A stretch of 64,000 nt of DNA from Sipunculus nudus (GCA_026874595.1 CM049320.1:8745464-8809463), one strand, 5' to 3'. Shown: positions 27,601 through 42,600, counted from the first letter of the stretch. A program made the numbers and translations. Notes: generated by a model from the sequence alone, not told the origin.

Positions 27601-30600
27601 TTGATCACTTCTCCCTGAAAAAAACACTGAGGACTTTTTCTTTTCATATATGTTGTATATTTTATATACTTTGATTGAATGGTTGGCTAAATAGCTAGCT
27701 GGTGATGGTGATGAAAAGAAAGATGAGAAAGAATCCTCATCCTCATCAGATGAGGAGTCCAAGGAAGAGGATGAAGAAGAGGAAGATGCTAAATCATCAA
27801 AAAAGGTAAGATTCTGTGATTGATATGCTATTTTAAATTTCTAATTGATACATATTCATTCATGATGCTGAAAACATTCTTGAAATGTGCTAATTTATTT
27901 AGCATAATCTATCAAATGCCCCCTTTTGTGCTGAAACATTTTACTTGAAACATTATTCTTGTAATTTGAATTAGCTTCCATATTTCAATCTGTTAGTATT
28001 TCATCTGGAATTTTAGTTCATATCATTCCTTTAAAAATGTTACATATATTCATACTTACTGTCAAAATGTAATGATCCTTCTCTCTCTGTCTGTTGTTTA
28101 ATTTATACAGCAGTTTCACACACATAATAATAGGTTAGTTAAAGGTTTACATTTGGTAATGTTATCCCCATCATAGCTTGGAGGAGGCAGTGATGTTGAA
28201 GAAAAGAAAGAAGAGAAGAAGGAGGTTAAAAAGGAAGAATCATCATCTGAGGTAGCTCATTTACATAATGAATATGCATGAACCATCAAACACACTGTAG
28301 GGTAATAAATTTAGTTTTCCATCTGTTTTATTTTGTTGACATATTGCATTGCAGTAGAATATAGTTTTAATAATTAAATTTTATTTCTACTTGTCCATAT
28401 TTGGAATTATAGTGGAAATAGGAAAAAACAGGGTCATCACAGACTGGTGGTAATTAACATTCTTTGCCATGACCTTAGTGTCAGATGCTTATTAGCTATG
28501 TCTGTAGAACTCTTAATATCTGCAGGCATGATAGCTAAAAACCAATAATGTGGTCAATTCTGGATAGGCCAATACATAAGAGAAAAGGAACAGCAAATAA
28601 CATTGGATACAATCAGATATAAAATGTCAGTCTCATCCAGCTTTTCACTTTGCACTCCTGCCATCCAGGCTTATTCAGTCCTGTTGTTTTTCTTAGTTTC
28701 TGTGGAAGGTACAACATAAACAGCCATAATTGCTGTGGAAGGTTAGATTCCTTCTATAATTGCTTGATGCTGAGGGCTGATACCTATTCACTCCTAAAGG
28801 TGGAGATGTTGAACACTTGTGGTGAAAACCATGGCCAGGGGTTTCAGTGGAGTTAGTGGTCCATTTAACCATAATTCCTCACATACACATGATTTAAGTA
28901 TGTCAGCCTTTACATAAGATTAATGAGTACCTGTGTATATATTTGATCTGTTCAGCAAGTCCAGCTAATTAAGAAAAAAAAACATTTTTTTTCTGTGTGT
29001 AATGTGTGATAGTATACCCATGTACCTGTACATAGTGTTTAGTCAGCATTAGAGCCTTTTAAGTTTTAGCCATTTATGTATTTACCTTTTATGTTATCCT
29101 GGGCTTTGTCTTTATAATTTAAATTTTGTATATCTGGTTAGAGCTGCTCCCCTGTTTTGCATATGTGACACAGTTTTCTGAAAGAGGCAGAATTGCCACA
29201 CAATCCTGAAAAATCTTCAAATATTAAAATTTCAAATAAAAAATAAGTAGAACATGTCCTTAAATTGAGATCACTCTTACTGTGATAAGAAAATCTTTAA
29301 AAAAATGTGGGAGAATCAGGATAGAAATTAAGATAAAAGTTAATTTAGGACTATAATGAGTATATTTCTTTTAGTTTTGGTGAGGTGTATTATTTCTGAA
29401 CTCATTTAAAAATTTGTTTTTGAGCAGACTGTATCCCACAATATGAGCATACTGTGTCCCACATACAATATGCTTGTTTTGTTGCCATAGAAACCAGTTT
29501 TACTTTACCCTGTGTTGTCCTGTTCCAGCGACCCACCTTTGGTTTTAGAAACTTTAGAAGACCAAGGGTAAGAAAATAAAATTCTGATGCATTTAAATGT
29601 TTACAGATTATATGTATTCAGTTAAAAGTAAATTTGAAAGGATACCTTGGTTGATAACCAGCTCCATCTAGTGTTCATTTATAAAACAACATTTTCAAGT
29701 GAATTTCTGGTCTAAACACTGCCTGTTAATTTATTTATGACCAAATACGGAGTACTAATATTTATAGAGGCAATGAAGTAACTCTGTACTCTACAAAGTG
29801 GTAATATTTTCTTTGACCAATTTAATGAGAAAAGATTTTAAGATATCAAACACAGGCACTTGATGGTTCTGACCAAAATATGTTCATTTTACAAAACCTC
29901 TGACATGTTGTAATTTTATTTGGTCATTGTTTACCGGTATTTGATCAATAAATGCTTTCTTATCATTGGACGAGTGGGGAGTGTAGATACACATCTTGAT
30001 CATTGATTATCTGAATTTTCATTTTATGCCAGATTGCATGTCTTGTCAGAGATTTTGGAGATTTAAAAAAAGGTATTGTTTATGTCATGTCATGCCTTTT
30101 GGTATATGTGGATTGAGTTCCTTTTTCACAATTTTTTTCTTGTCCTTTTTCTTCAGTATATTCAATAATGAACTCTGTGTTCATGACATTGAGGATGGAT
30201 AACCGCCACACTAGACCTGAGATTTTGACACATTACACTTCCTTTGCATGTAGAGTTTAGTCACTTCCCTCTTGTGTTTAATGTAATTATATTGTACATT
30301 ACATGTGTACATTATAATTTGTTTTCAGTAGCTGATCAGATTTCTTTAGCTAATTAATTTTTATTATTATTAATTCCTCAGGAATCTGATGAAGATGATG
30401 ACTGGGTGAGTAAATGCTCACTTTGTTTACTTTTTTTGTGTTTCTTTTTGTGATGTTGTTATACAATGCACATTTATGTAAAATGCTTTATATTAAATGT
30501 TGAACCAACTGGCATAATCACCAAGAGGCTCTTTGAGATTAGCATTGCCTCAAGAATATTAAAGAGATTAAATTATTAAAGTGGCTAATTAATTACAATA

Positions 30601-33600
30601 ATATCTCTAAATTCAATATATAATTTATTTTTATCAAGAAACTTGAACACAAATGAAATTCCAATTGATGCAAACAACGTTGCCTTTTGTGTTAATATTG
30701 CCAGTCTGTATGGAAATATAAACTCTGGAGTCACTAGTGCAGTTGGTAGAAGGTTTTTACCATATCATCTTGAATGACAATTAGTTCACAGTTCTGGTGA
30801 GAGAATCTTTTCTTTTATTTTTATAGCCCTCAGCCTTAGTGGCCATTGTTTATCACCCATGGTGTCCTTCCATCCATCTGTCTGGCATCTGTTAACTTTT
30901 TCCTTATAAGCAGGATATCTCTAAAACAACTAAACACAGATACTTAATTTCTTAAGGATAGATTTATATCATCCAAATCTCAGTCATGTTGTAACATAGG
31001 TCACCTTGACATACTTTTAAAGGTTGAATAGCTATTAGTAGAAAATGTCTTATGACCTTATTTCTCGGGAACAAGAACCATTATGAAACGTGGTTTGATT
31101 ATTGGTCTTGATCTGTAACTGCTATTCAAGTACAAAGAAGGGTCATTTTTGCCCATGCATGTTGCTAAAACATTGTTTTACAGTGTACACAGTGTTTATA
31201 ATCATACAAATCTATAGATATCACTTGTGTCACATGACTTGTAATGGTACTTCATGCATTTCTAGTTCAAATTTATCCCTTGAACTAGAGACATATGGCA
31301 AGATATACATCAATGTGAGAACAAATGTTTCATAATTATTATGTCTCCCCTCAAATGGGGGAGACATAAAGTGTTTGGTCTGGCAGCCGCAGCGTCTGTG
31401 TCATTTCTTGTGAACACGATAACTTTTAAATGAATGATGAAATTTGAAATTTAAATTGTTCCTACCAGAATCTCTTAAATGTTAAAAACTGGTGACCTTG
31501 ACCAATATTCTCTTGTGAGAAGTTTTCCACAAAGTTCAAATGAGAGATTAGTTTCACAATGTTTTCTTGAGAGAGGATTTCCACAAAGTCCAAATGAGAG
31601 ATGAGGTTCATAATGTCTTCTTGTGAGAAGATTTCCACAAAGTTCAAGTGAGAGATGAGTTTCGCAGTGTGCTTGTGTGAGAAGAGTCTTAGTCTTATTG
31701 AGAGAGAAGAATTTCCAACCAGCCTTCTTGAGAGAGTATTTTCACACAGTCCTGCTGAGAGGACTTTCACTTAGTCCTCTTTTGAGATAATATTCACACT
31801 TTAGGGAGGATTTTAACGTAATTCCCTTGAAGGAGGAATATCTCACAAGTTTATTGTAAGAGGATTTACCGTATGTACTTTAATTTCTATTCTTCATCAT
31901 ACAGCCTGTTCCATTTGTTGTAGCTTGGAGGAGGAGATGATAAAGAGGAAAAGAAAGAAGACAAGGAGGAGGAAAAAGAGAAGAAGAAGGAGGATTCATC
32001 AAGTGAAGTAATATTCACATTAATATGTATGAGTTATATTATGAATATGCATGAAGACCTAAGTTCCAAAGAGAGTTCCTTATATAGTCTGTGTGTATTT
32101 GTTTTCCCCAAATCAGGGGTAGATGCCTTCTCTCCTTATTTGGTCAGATATGAACAAATGATGAATTAAAGCAAACCTCTTCATTTGTTTTTATTTGATT
32201 GACCTGTTAAGCTAATTAAGAAAATTTAAGCATTCTTGAAGGATACCCTTTCACCAACCTTATGAAAAAGCCAAAGCCAAAAGAAGTATACGCTCATCAA
32301 GCAGCTACAGGTTGCTGCAGTCAAGACCTCAGCCCTGCAGCTGTGTGCTCCTTAAGCATGTTCTCTGAGCCAACAGTAGCAGTGCCACGCCAAGCCAAGC
32401 AGGGAGCCGTAGAGGGCGCCACCGTCCATCCCGAGCCGTTGTCCTTTTAAGAAAGCTACAGCATTCACAGCCACAAAGCCAGAAGCAACCTACATTCCTT
32501 CCACGAATCCCAGCAGCGGAGACCCAGCCATGCCATTCGAGTGCCGAACTCCATCCTGTGAACGACACTACTTCGAGACCCAAAGCCCTTGTACTTGCGG
32601 TTTCGGCCATTTGGACCTTTTTAACCGGGTTTCCCGGTTATGCAAGTTTTTAGCAAGTTTTTTCTTCATGGGCACTTATGAAAAAGGTTTTATTTGATTT
32701 CTTGCTTCCTCTGTGTATATATTAATGATCTAAGGGTAATTCTGGTCATGCAAAGTTCCTTTATAATAAACCCTTCATGAAGGATGTATCAACTTATTCA
32801 TCATCAACCTGTTTGTAAACATGGCAGTGTTGACAAATGGCAAAAACATGTAACCTAAGGTGGTAGGTTGCATATATGTGGAGGTTGAAAGGTCACTTGT
32901 TGCAAAACACCATTTGCAGAACACTGGCTTATCTGACTTGCTGCCAGATGCATTTGTTAATTTGTTTGATTATTTGAGTGGACCCCCATATATTATAAAC
33001 ACTTTGATGAAAACAAAAGAAGCAGCCTGTGTGCAGTGTTATTCATGTTTTGTGACCTATTTTTATAAAAGCTTCAAGAGGTTACCTTTATTTTAATTAT
33101 AAAGGTCAGATAGATGATTGGCCCCCTTTAAATGGATGAAAATTCTTCAAAGAAAAAAAAAATAATAAAGTTAATGCTCAACTTGTTTTAAGTCATTTAA
33201 AAGGAAAATATATTTCCTTTTAATAACTGAGTCTTGATTTTAGAGTATTAAACTGAACAAGTGAAAACTGTGTCAATTGCATGAGTCCACTTTTGTTTAC
33301 ATAGAAACCTGACCCTTGTTCTGGTGTGTTATTTTGTTGCAACATGCCCCTATGACTCTAAGGAACTTTAGGAGACCCTGGGTAAAAAAAAGGTTTATTA
33401 TTGGCATTGAATTGACATTAATGATGATATGTGAAGAAAGTCAAAGTCTGTGCAAAAGTTTATCAGAGTTTATTTGGAATTAAATTTGATAGAAATTTTC
33501 CAGAATTGTTCATTTTCAAAGAAATATGCAAATATGAAATGATTATCTATACATTCACTTCAATAATAATCATAAAACCTTTTTGATAATCATGTGACTT

Positions 33601-36600
33601 TGTGAGTGATCTTGTGACACAATGAATCATCATCTTTTTGTAATATTTTTTTGTAGGTGTTGGGAACAATTACTTATTTTTTAATTAATTTTTGTTCTGT
33701 TATCCAGGAAGATAGTGAAGATGATGAAGATGAAGAAGAAAGTGATGGTGAAGTGGTAGGATCATACTGTATCCATTAATTCAACTTTGAAGTCTGACTC
33801 TTAATGACAGTGTGTTTCACAATATATCAAACATATCAATATTCACCCACAGTATTAAAGCAATGAGAAATTAAGATATCACAGATTTATACTTTTAGAT
33901 GTTGAACAGACCTAGTATTACTTTAGCCATGGTTGGAGGTAAAGTCACCTGTCTTTGATGATGACAATCTGTGTGATAAGCATAGGAAGTCTCTCAAGGG
34001 AAAACAGCAAGGTTGCAAGGGGTTTTGGGAAAAGTCAGAGAAAAATTTTTTTTTAAGGTCAGGGAAAAGTCAGGGAATTTTTTAATATATTGGGAAGTCG
34101 GGGGGGGGGGGGGGGAAGTCAGGAAATTTGTAATGGTTGTGGCGATCGCAGTAGGTTATCAGGTTAAAAGAGTTTGGCATCTCTTATAAAGATATGGTAA
34201 GTTTGCAGATTTAATCTTGTTTTCTTTTAAATTTTGAATAGAAATCTTAGGTTGATGATGCAGATTATGGATACACAGCATGTAACACGTTCCACAATCA
34301 ATGATGGACCAATTCTGTTTCTGAGCAGTAATATAAAAAAGCAGGATCTGATGTATGATACTGGTATTTGCTAGTCTTAACAATGAAATTTTGCGCTTGG
34401 TTGGCTTAAATACAACTTTATATAAGACAGTATTCAAAATTTGCATGATGATTTATCCTTGAAAACCAGCTGAAAGTCAGGGAATAGTCAGGGAATTTTT
34501 TTCAGATTTGGCTCCTGGCAACCCTGAACAGATTATGTTTGTGTCATTTTACTCAACCACTGACTGACTCAGATCAGCACCTTGGGAGAGTATTGTGGCA
34601 ATGTTACCCCAGGACTTGAGTTGTTGGGGCGCCATACCAGCACTACTCATTTGGAAGTCCACCTCAAAAATCCTCTTAGATTAAATCAGCATTAAAAAAG
34701 GAGGTCTTTACTTAAACTAAGAAAAATCTTTGATATTATTTTAAAAAGTGTGTTATTTTTGTATACTATTTCTTTTGTAAATTGTGTTTTATAAAGTAGT
34801 CTCTTTTAGACTGACTGTAAATACACTTATGCTTATATATGTTTTAATGTGCCTGTAAAGTATGATGTTAGTGTTTTTGTGTATTTATTTGAATACCTCT
34901 TTATAATGATCATATGAATGACTCCATTGAAAAAAAAAACTGTAATGTTTATGTTTATAAACTTGATGTTATGCTACAGGTACTTCATTTTTGCCGAACA
35001 TGCAATTAAAGGTTTTTATATTTTCATATTGGTTGTGTAATACATTTAATGCTTTTTATGTTTTCATTATCAAGCGTTACATATGCAATTATGAATCAAT
35101 TCATAAAACCTATCATACATTTCTTTTAATGTGGAAGAAAGCCATACAATTTTTATAAAGGATACATTGTTACTAACGTGGTTATGCTTCATGTATATTT
35201 ATTTCATCACAGCTGCTACTGTCATTTTGTGTAAAACACACACACACACAAAATGTGGCATGGCCAATGCTTCTGCTTCTAGCTTCGGGCTTGTGCATTC
35301 ATATGAAAATATATAAGCTTCTGTGTGAAGCATCACTGGTCTTTGTTTATGTGAGTGGGGGTTAACTGGTGCCACTTTATATTATATAATGAATTTCCTT
35401 TAATGTGCATATTGTTCATGTATCAACAGATTTACAATAGAATTATATTTTGATGCTGGCTTAAATGTACTTGGTGGTTTGTATATTTTTGTGACACCAT
35501 ATACTTTTTGGACATGAATTTAGCCATACAATAATGGCAGACATATATGTTTGTCTCAGTTAAGTTTGTGCAGTGTAATCCAGTTATCTTTAAAAAAGAA
35601 ATAGTTCAAAGGATTCAGTTTATTTATATTCCTTGGATATCTCCCACTGACTTTTTTAATGTGTAAATATGTAATATTTGATTAATATATAATTTTACTG
35701 GCAAAGAATATCATATATTTGACGGAAATTGTTTCATTGTCTAACAGAATTTCTATTTTTTTATTCAGGCCACCAGCAAAAAGGCAGAAAAGAAAGAGGA
35801 AAGTGAGGAAGATGAGAGTGAAGAAGAAAAGGTCAGAGGTCACATGTTAAGCTTAAGGTCAGAGGTTAAAGGGATAAGTTAGAGGTCAAATTTTGATAAG
35901 AGGGCATATGTTCAATTTTCAATCAGGTACTTACTTTTGGGATACATCAGATGTCATTACTCAAAATAAATTGGTTATAATTCTCAGTTTGATAGACAAT
36001 AAATGTATTTATATTTTCCCAATAATGAACCAAATACTGTGAATAAGGAAAATTAATAATCTATAAAAATTTCTAATACTTTTTAGCATGAAACAAGAAA
36101 TTTCAGATTTTTGTTTATATTAGCAATTTTATGCGGAAAGGAAGCAGAACTTGATTTATCAATCAATATGGTGGCAAGTTAATTCATTCAATTAATAAAT
36201 TGCATGACTATTTGTTGGATGGCTTATATTTGTTTATACCATTATACTACAGCCTAAAAAGAAAGAAGAACCCAAAAAAGAAGAAGAGAAAAAGGAGGAG
36301 AAAAAGGTAAATTTAAGGCAAATGAAATAACAACGCTGCAGAACTCAATATCATTTTAACAGATCCTGTAACATTTGCTTCCACAAAGTCATATCATAAA
36401 TGATTTTATAACTATTGTATAACAGTGTTGATAGTTGTGCAATTCAGCATTCATACTTTTTACCAATGTTACAATATTCATGTAAAATGTTATATATTTT
36501 AATTCAGAGTTGCTGCACTGATCTTACAACTGTCCCATACACAAGTATCTTATAATAAGTTAATCATCTCCCGACACCTTTTGTTAAATTAACTCTGCAT

Positions 36601-39600
36601 GTTACATGAATCTTTAAAATACTGTATACCTAATGGTGTATACTGTAAAATTGTTTTATTTTTATTTATATCAAATATCTGATGCATGATTTAAGATATA
36701 GATAATATGTCCAGACAAATTGTATGAGGTACCTGTACTCCAGGTCTTCAGTGATGCATACCATATTATACACACTGACAATAACAAGAGTATCATTTCC
36801 TTTTGTATTTGGTCATGTTGTCTCTTTTTCCTAGGATGCCGTGCCCACATTAAGGAAGTTCAAGAAGCCATGGGTGAGTTCTGTTTAAAATAACAATTAT
36901 TAAATGCAATATTTAATTTATACACTCACTTTCATCAAGTGTCCACAAGAAATTCTCAGCTGAATTGATCTATAATTCCATGAAGATCATGAAATTCCAT
37001 AAAGGTCTTTTTATAAATGTCAGAGATGTAAACAAAAAAATCATGAGACATGCATAATCTTCATTTTCAGAAATAAATAAGTTAATTAAGAGAGTTAAAT
37101 ATATTTAACAAACATCATCTGGTAGCATATTTAACCCATACAATCTATACTTGTATTTTATTCATTAATGAAGCAGCTATGTCATCATGTATTTATTCAG
37201 TGCGGCTGACTATTGCTAGATCTAGACCAGGGAGAGAGTTGCGGTGCGGCATTTAAGGGAGGGTATGATTATTTGACCTAAGTGGGAGCTCCTTAAAAGG
37301 ACCTTGCAAACTCAGGATGTGGCTATAAATAGAAGTGCTGCCATAATAAGGAGATCTACAGTACCTCTAATGCTCAGAGAGCTGTGCCCTCTGGTTCACT
37401 TGAGATCAGTACCAAGAACTCCATCATTTGGCTAGATTCTTTTTTAAATGTTGGTTCTAACCAAATATCTAAAGTTAAGCCGCACCTGTAGGAATTTAGT
37501 AAAGATACAACTGAGTGAGCTATCACCTTTAATGTCACTTAAAGACAGTTCAAATTTGTCCAAAATCTGTGATATGATCAGTAAAAGTGTAATTCACAGA
37601 CATCTTCCCAAATGGCCCACATAGAAAATACAGATTTACAATCTCTAACCTGTGGTTTCTGTTCTTATTCTGATAAATGGGAAAATCTTACAAACAGGCA
37701 GACATGCTTGCGAAAAACGTGACCTCCCTTTGTGGAAATTACTATTTATTACATTTGATACCTTGCATTTATAATTCTTTGTTTTTCCATTACAGGAGGA
37801 TTCTGATGAGGAGGAGGCAGATTTGGTAAGACATTTTTTTAAAATTTCCAGGAATATTTCAATATTGATTTAGAATTCTTCTGTGTGTTCCCCCAGTTTT
37901 GACTTTTCCACAATGATCTGATAATAATGATAACGATGATAATATGTAATAATTGATTAATATATAATTTTACTGGCAAAGAATATCATATATTTGACGG
38001 AAATTGTTTCATTGTCTAACAGAATTTCTATTTTTAGCTCAGCTGACTGAAAGTCATCTGAGCTATAGCGATCACTCTTTTTCGTCGTCCGTCTGTCTGT
38101 CTGTCCGTCTGTCTGTCCGTCTGTCCGTCTGTCTGTCCATTAACCAGGCACAAATCGTAACCACTGGACCTGGAATCTTCTAACTTGACATCCAGGGAGT
38201 ACCATGAAAAATCTCCTTGGAAACCTGAATTAGGTCTCTGTTACCGAATAACCTCTGAGCTATGGGGCTCCGAAGTACCCCCCAGAAAAATGGAAAATTT
38301 GATACAAAAGCTCAAGTATCTGAACAACTATTGCATTGATCACCATGATTCTGTGCATGGATATTGATCATGGAATGTTTCATCAGTTTCTGCAGTCTGG
38401 TGGCGCAACCTATATTTTTTTCGATTTTTACAAATTTTTTTCTTTATTTTTGAGACCTCTTGAGATGTGGTCATCTGTTAAAAGGGCACAAATTGTAATG
38501 ACTGGACCTAGAATCTTCTCTCTTGAAATTCCGGGAGGCCCATGAAAAGTCTCCTTGGAAACCTGAAATTAAGTCTCTGTTACCCATAACCTCTGAGCTA
38601 TGGGGCTCCGAAATACCCCCCAGAATAATGGAAAATTTGATTCAAAAGCTCCAGTATCTGAACAAATATTGCATTGATCACCATGATTCTTTGCATGGAT
38701 ATTGATCATGGAATGTTTCATCAGTTTCTGCAGTCTGGTGGGGCCACCTGTATTTTTTTTATTTTTACAAATTTTTTTCTCTATTTTTGAGACCTCATAA
38801 GATGTGGTCATCTGTTAACATGGCACAAATCGTAACAACTGGACCTAGAATCTTCTGTCTTGACATGCTGAGAGGCCCATGAAAAGTCTCCTTAAACACT
38901 TGAAATTAGGTCTCTAGCTGTTACCCATAACCTCTGAGCTATGGGGCTCCGAAGTACCCCCCAGAATAATGGAAAATTTGATACAAAAGCTCAAGTATCT
39001 GAACAATTATTATATTGATCACCATGATTCTTTGAGTGGATATTGATCATGAAATGTTTCATCAGTTTCTGCATTCTGGTGGTGCCACCTGTATTTTTCA
39101 ATTTTTAGCTCAGCTGACTGTAAGTCATCTGAGCTATAGGGATCACCTTTTGTCCGTCGTCCGTCCGGCCATCCAGGCGTCTGTCTGTTAACAGGGCACA
39201 TATCGTAACCGCTAGACCTGGAATCTTCTTACCGTAAAATCTGTGAAATTTCGTACAGAAAAAAATAATTAAATTTGTGGAAGTCCGAAATTTAACAGTC
39301 AATTTCAGCAGTTATAAAATTATGGTCTTGACAAGTTGAGATGCCTCGTTGGCAGTGGGCGATAATAGGTGCCTCAAGTGTTCACTCCCGATTTTGCATT
39401 CATCTGTGTGAACCATGAAGTTTCATGAATAAAAACATTATTTTCTATACTTGTGTTGTTTATTTAATATTAAATCACTTTGGAAAAGTAATCTTAAAAA
39501 AGTATATCTGAAGGATTTAATCCTGTCATGAAGCTCGACACCCGTGCATGCTTGCGTGACATCCGGGGCTTTGCCCGGAGACATCGTTTTTCAGTTGGCT

Positions 39601-42600
39601 TACGCATGGAAATCCCCACTAATGGTGCACAAAAAACTAGAGGTCTTTTGATCACTTAAAGAGTTAATCGATCCTGATTTTCCAATATCCAATATCCAAA
39701 CCTGTTAAACTTCATGAAAGTCTGCCAGCTCTTTGATGTACCATTTGATCTTGTGTGACTTGATCGTTGGGTTATACGGTACCCGGGTACTCGAAACTGA
39801 GCCGTTCTGGTGTGACATTCAAGATATTTATTTTAAATGTTTTAATAGAAATTAGCATTAATTTTTCAAACTGATTAACATTGCTATTACATACACCAGA
39901 GCGCTGAGCTTGCTTGAAAGAGACCAATTTGAACCTGGCTTACACACGGAAATCCCCCTGTACGGTGCACGTAAAGCTAGTGTTCTTGAGATCATTTTTG
40001 CGGAGTTAATCCTGATTATCCAATTTCCAACCTCCGTCAAACTTCATGGACGTCTGTAAGTTATTCACGGCATGTCGCTCGCAACCCAGACAATTAAGCA
40101 ACTCACATAAGAGATATTTTTTAAGTTTTTTCTGATGTCGCTGAAACAAAAATCTTAGTTTTCAGTCAAATTACATTCTATATGATGTAGATATCATTCA
40201 TATTAATTATCAATAGCATGGCATTCACATCGATCAGACCAGTAGGCTTGTTCAAACCAGATAACAGGGTGAGGTTACGTCAGTGTTACATTCACCGCAG
40301 TCCTGCTAACGTCAAATATGGCGTAACAGACCATCGGCAGTTCGAAATTTAACATGTCATTTTAATAATTATGGTTACTGAAGAAAGACCATGTACGAAA
40401 TTCATCGAGGTACGAAATTTCACAGATTTTACGGTACTTGACATCCTGGGAGGTCTATGGAAATTCTCCTTGTTAACCTGAAATTAGGTCACTGTGACCT
40501 ATATTCTCCGAGCTATGGGGTTCTGAAGTACCCCCCAGAATAATGCAAAATTTAATACAAAAGCTCAAGTATCTGAACAACTAATGCATTAATCACCATG
40601 ATTCTTTGCATGGATATTGATCATGGAGTGTTTCATCAATTTCTGGAGATTGGTGGTGCCACCTATATTTTTTTTATTTTTTACGTTTTTAGCTCAGCTG
40701 ACTGTAAGTCATCTGAGCTATAGGGATCACCTTTTGTCCGTCGTCCGTCGTGCCGTCCGGCCGTCCGGGCGTCTGTCCGTTAACAGGGCACAAATCTTAA
40801 CCGCTAGAACTGGAATCTTCTTACTTGACATCCTGGGAGGTCCATGAAAAATCTCCTTGGAAACCAGAAATTAGGTCTCTGTTACCCATATCCTTAGAGC
40901 TATGGGGCTCCAAAGTACCCCCAAGAAAAGTCCAAAATTTCATACAAAAACTTCAATTTCTCATTAACTACTAGACTGATGGTCATGATTTTTGGCATAC
41001 ATATTGATCATGAGAGGGTCCATCACTTCCTGCAGACTGGTGGTGCCACCTGTATTTTTCGATTTTTATGCAATTTTTTCTCTATTTTTGAGACCTTTAA
41101 AAAGGTGAACATCTGTTAACAAGGCACAAATCGTAACGACTGGACTTAGAATCTTCATTCTCGACACACTGAGAGACCTATGAAAATTCTCCATGGAAAC
41201 CAGAAATAAGGTCTCTGTTACCCATATCCTTCCAGCTATCGGGCCCCAAACTACCCCCCAGAAAAGTAAAAAATTTCATACAAAAACTTCAATATCTCAT
41301 TAAATACTTGACTGATGGTCATGATTTTTGGCATACATATTGATCGTGAGATGTTCCATCACTTCCTGCAGACTGGTGGCACCACCTGTATTGTTAAATT
41401 TCTTTACGAATTTTTTTCTCTATTTTTGAGACCTTTCAAAATGTAAACATCTGTTAACAAGGCACAAATCGTAAAGACTGGACCTAGAATCTTAATTCTT
41501 GACACACTGTGAGGTCCATGAAAAATATCTTTGGAAACCAGAAATAAAGTCTCTGTTAACCATATCCTTCGAGCTATGGGGCCCTTAAGTACCCCCCCCC
41601 CCCAGAGTAGTAAAAAATTTCATACAAAAACTTCAATATCTCAATAACTACATCACTGATGGTCATGATTTTTGGCATACATATTGATCATGAGATGTTC
41701 CATCAGTTCCTGCAGACTTGTGGCGCCACCTGTATTGTTCGATTTTTTACGATTTTTTTCCTCTATTTTTGAGACCTTTAATGATGCTGTCATCTGTTAA
41801 CGTGGCACAAATCAAAATGAATGGACCTAGAATCTCCATTCTTGACACACTGAGAGGTCCATGAAAAATATCCTTGGACACAAGAAATTAGGTCTCTGTT
41901 AACCATATCCTTTGAGCTATTGGGCCCCAAAATACCCCCCCCCCCCTCCCCAGAGTAGTCAAAAATTTCATACAAAAACTTCAATATCTCAATAACTACA
42001 TCACTGATGGTCATGATTTTTGGCATACATATTGATTATGAGATGTTCCATCAGTTCCTGCAGACTTGTGGCGCCACCTGTATTGTTCGATTTTTTACGA
42101 TTTTTTCCTCTGTTTTTGAGACCTTTAAGGATGCTGTCATCTGTTAACGTGGCACAAATCATAATGACTGGACCTAGAATCTTCATTCTCGACACACTGA
42201 GAGACCTATAAAAAGTCTCCATGGAAACCAAAATTAGGTCTCTGTTACCCATATTCTTTGAGCTATGGGGCCCCAAAGTACCCCCAAGAAAAGTAAAAAA
42301 TTTCATACAAAAACTTCAATATTTCATTAACTACTTGACTGATGGTCATGATTTGGGGCATAACTATTGATCATGAGATGTGTCACCACTTCCTGCAGAC
42401 TGGTGGCGCCACCTGTATCTTTGGATTTTTTATGAAATTTTTCCTCTATTTTTGAGACCTTTCAAAATGTGAACATCTGGTAACAAGGCACAAATCGAAA
42501 AGACTGGACCTAGAATCTTAATTCTTGACACACTGAGAGGTCCATGAAAAATCTCCTTGGAAACCAGAAATAAGGTCTCTGTTACCCATATCCTTTGAGC

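Larger units (their letters stand above)
35666..37940 (+). repeat. Tandem duplication unit 1 (module 9)
   Basis: 2275 bp, from aatatgtaat at 35666 to the same word at 37941. It carries exons 30-33 and is nearly identical, introns included, to 37941-38035 plus 45437-47624. Confidence 0.95.

Noticed and set aside
31462-31770. 102-codon minus-strand frame with HLNFVEIFSQE repeats
   Set aside because: Artefact of the 54-bp (18-codon) tandem repeat.
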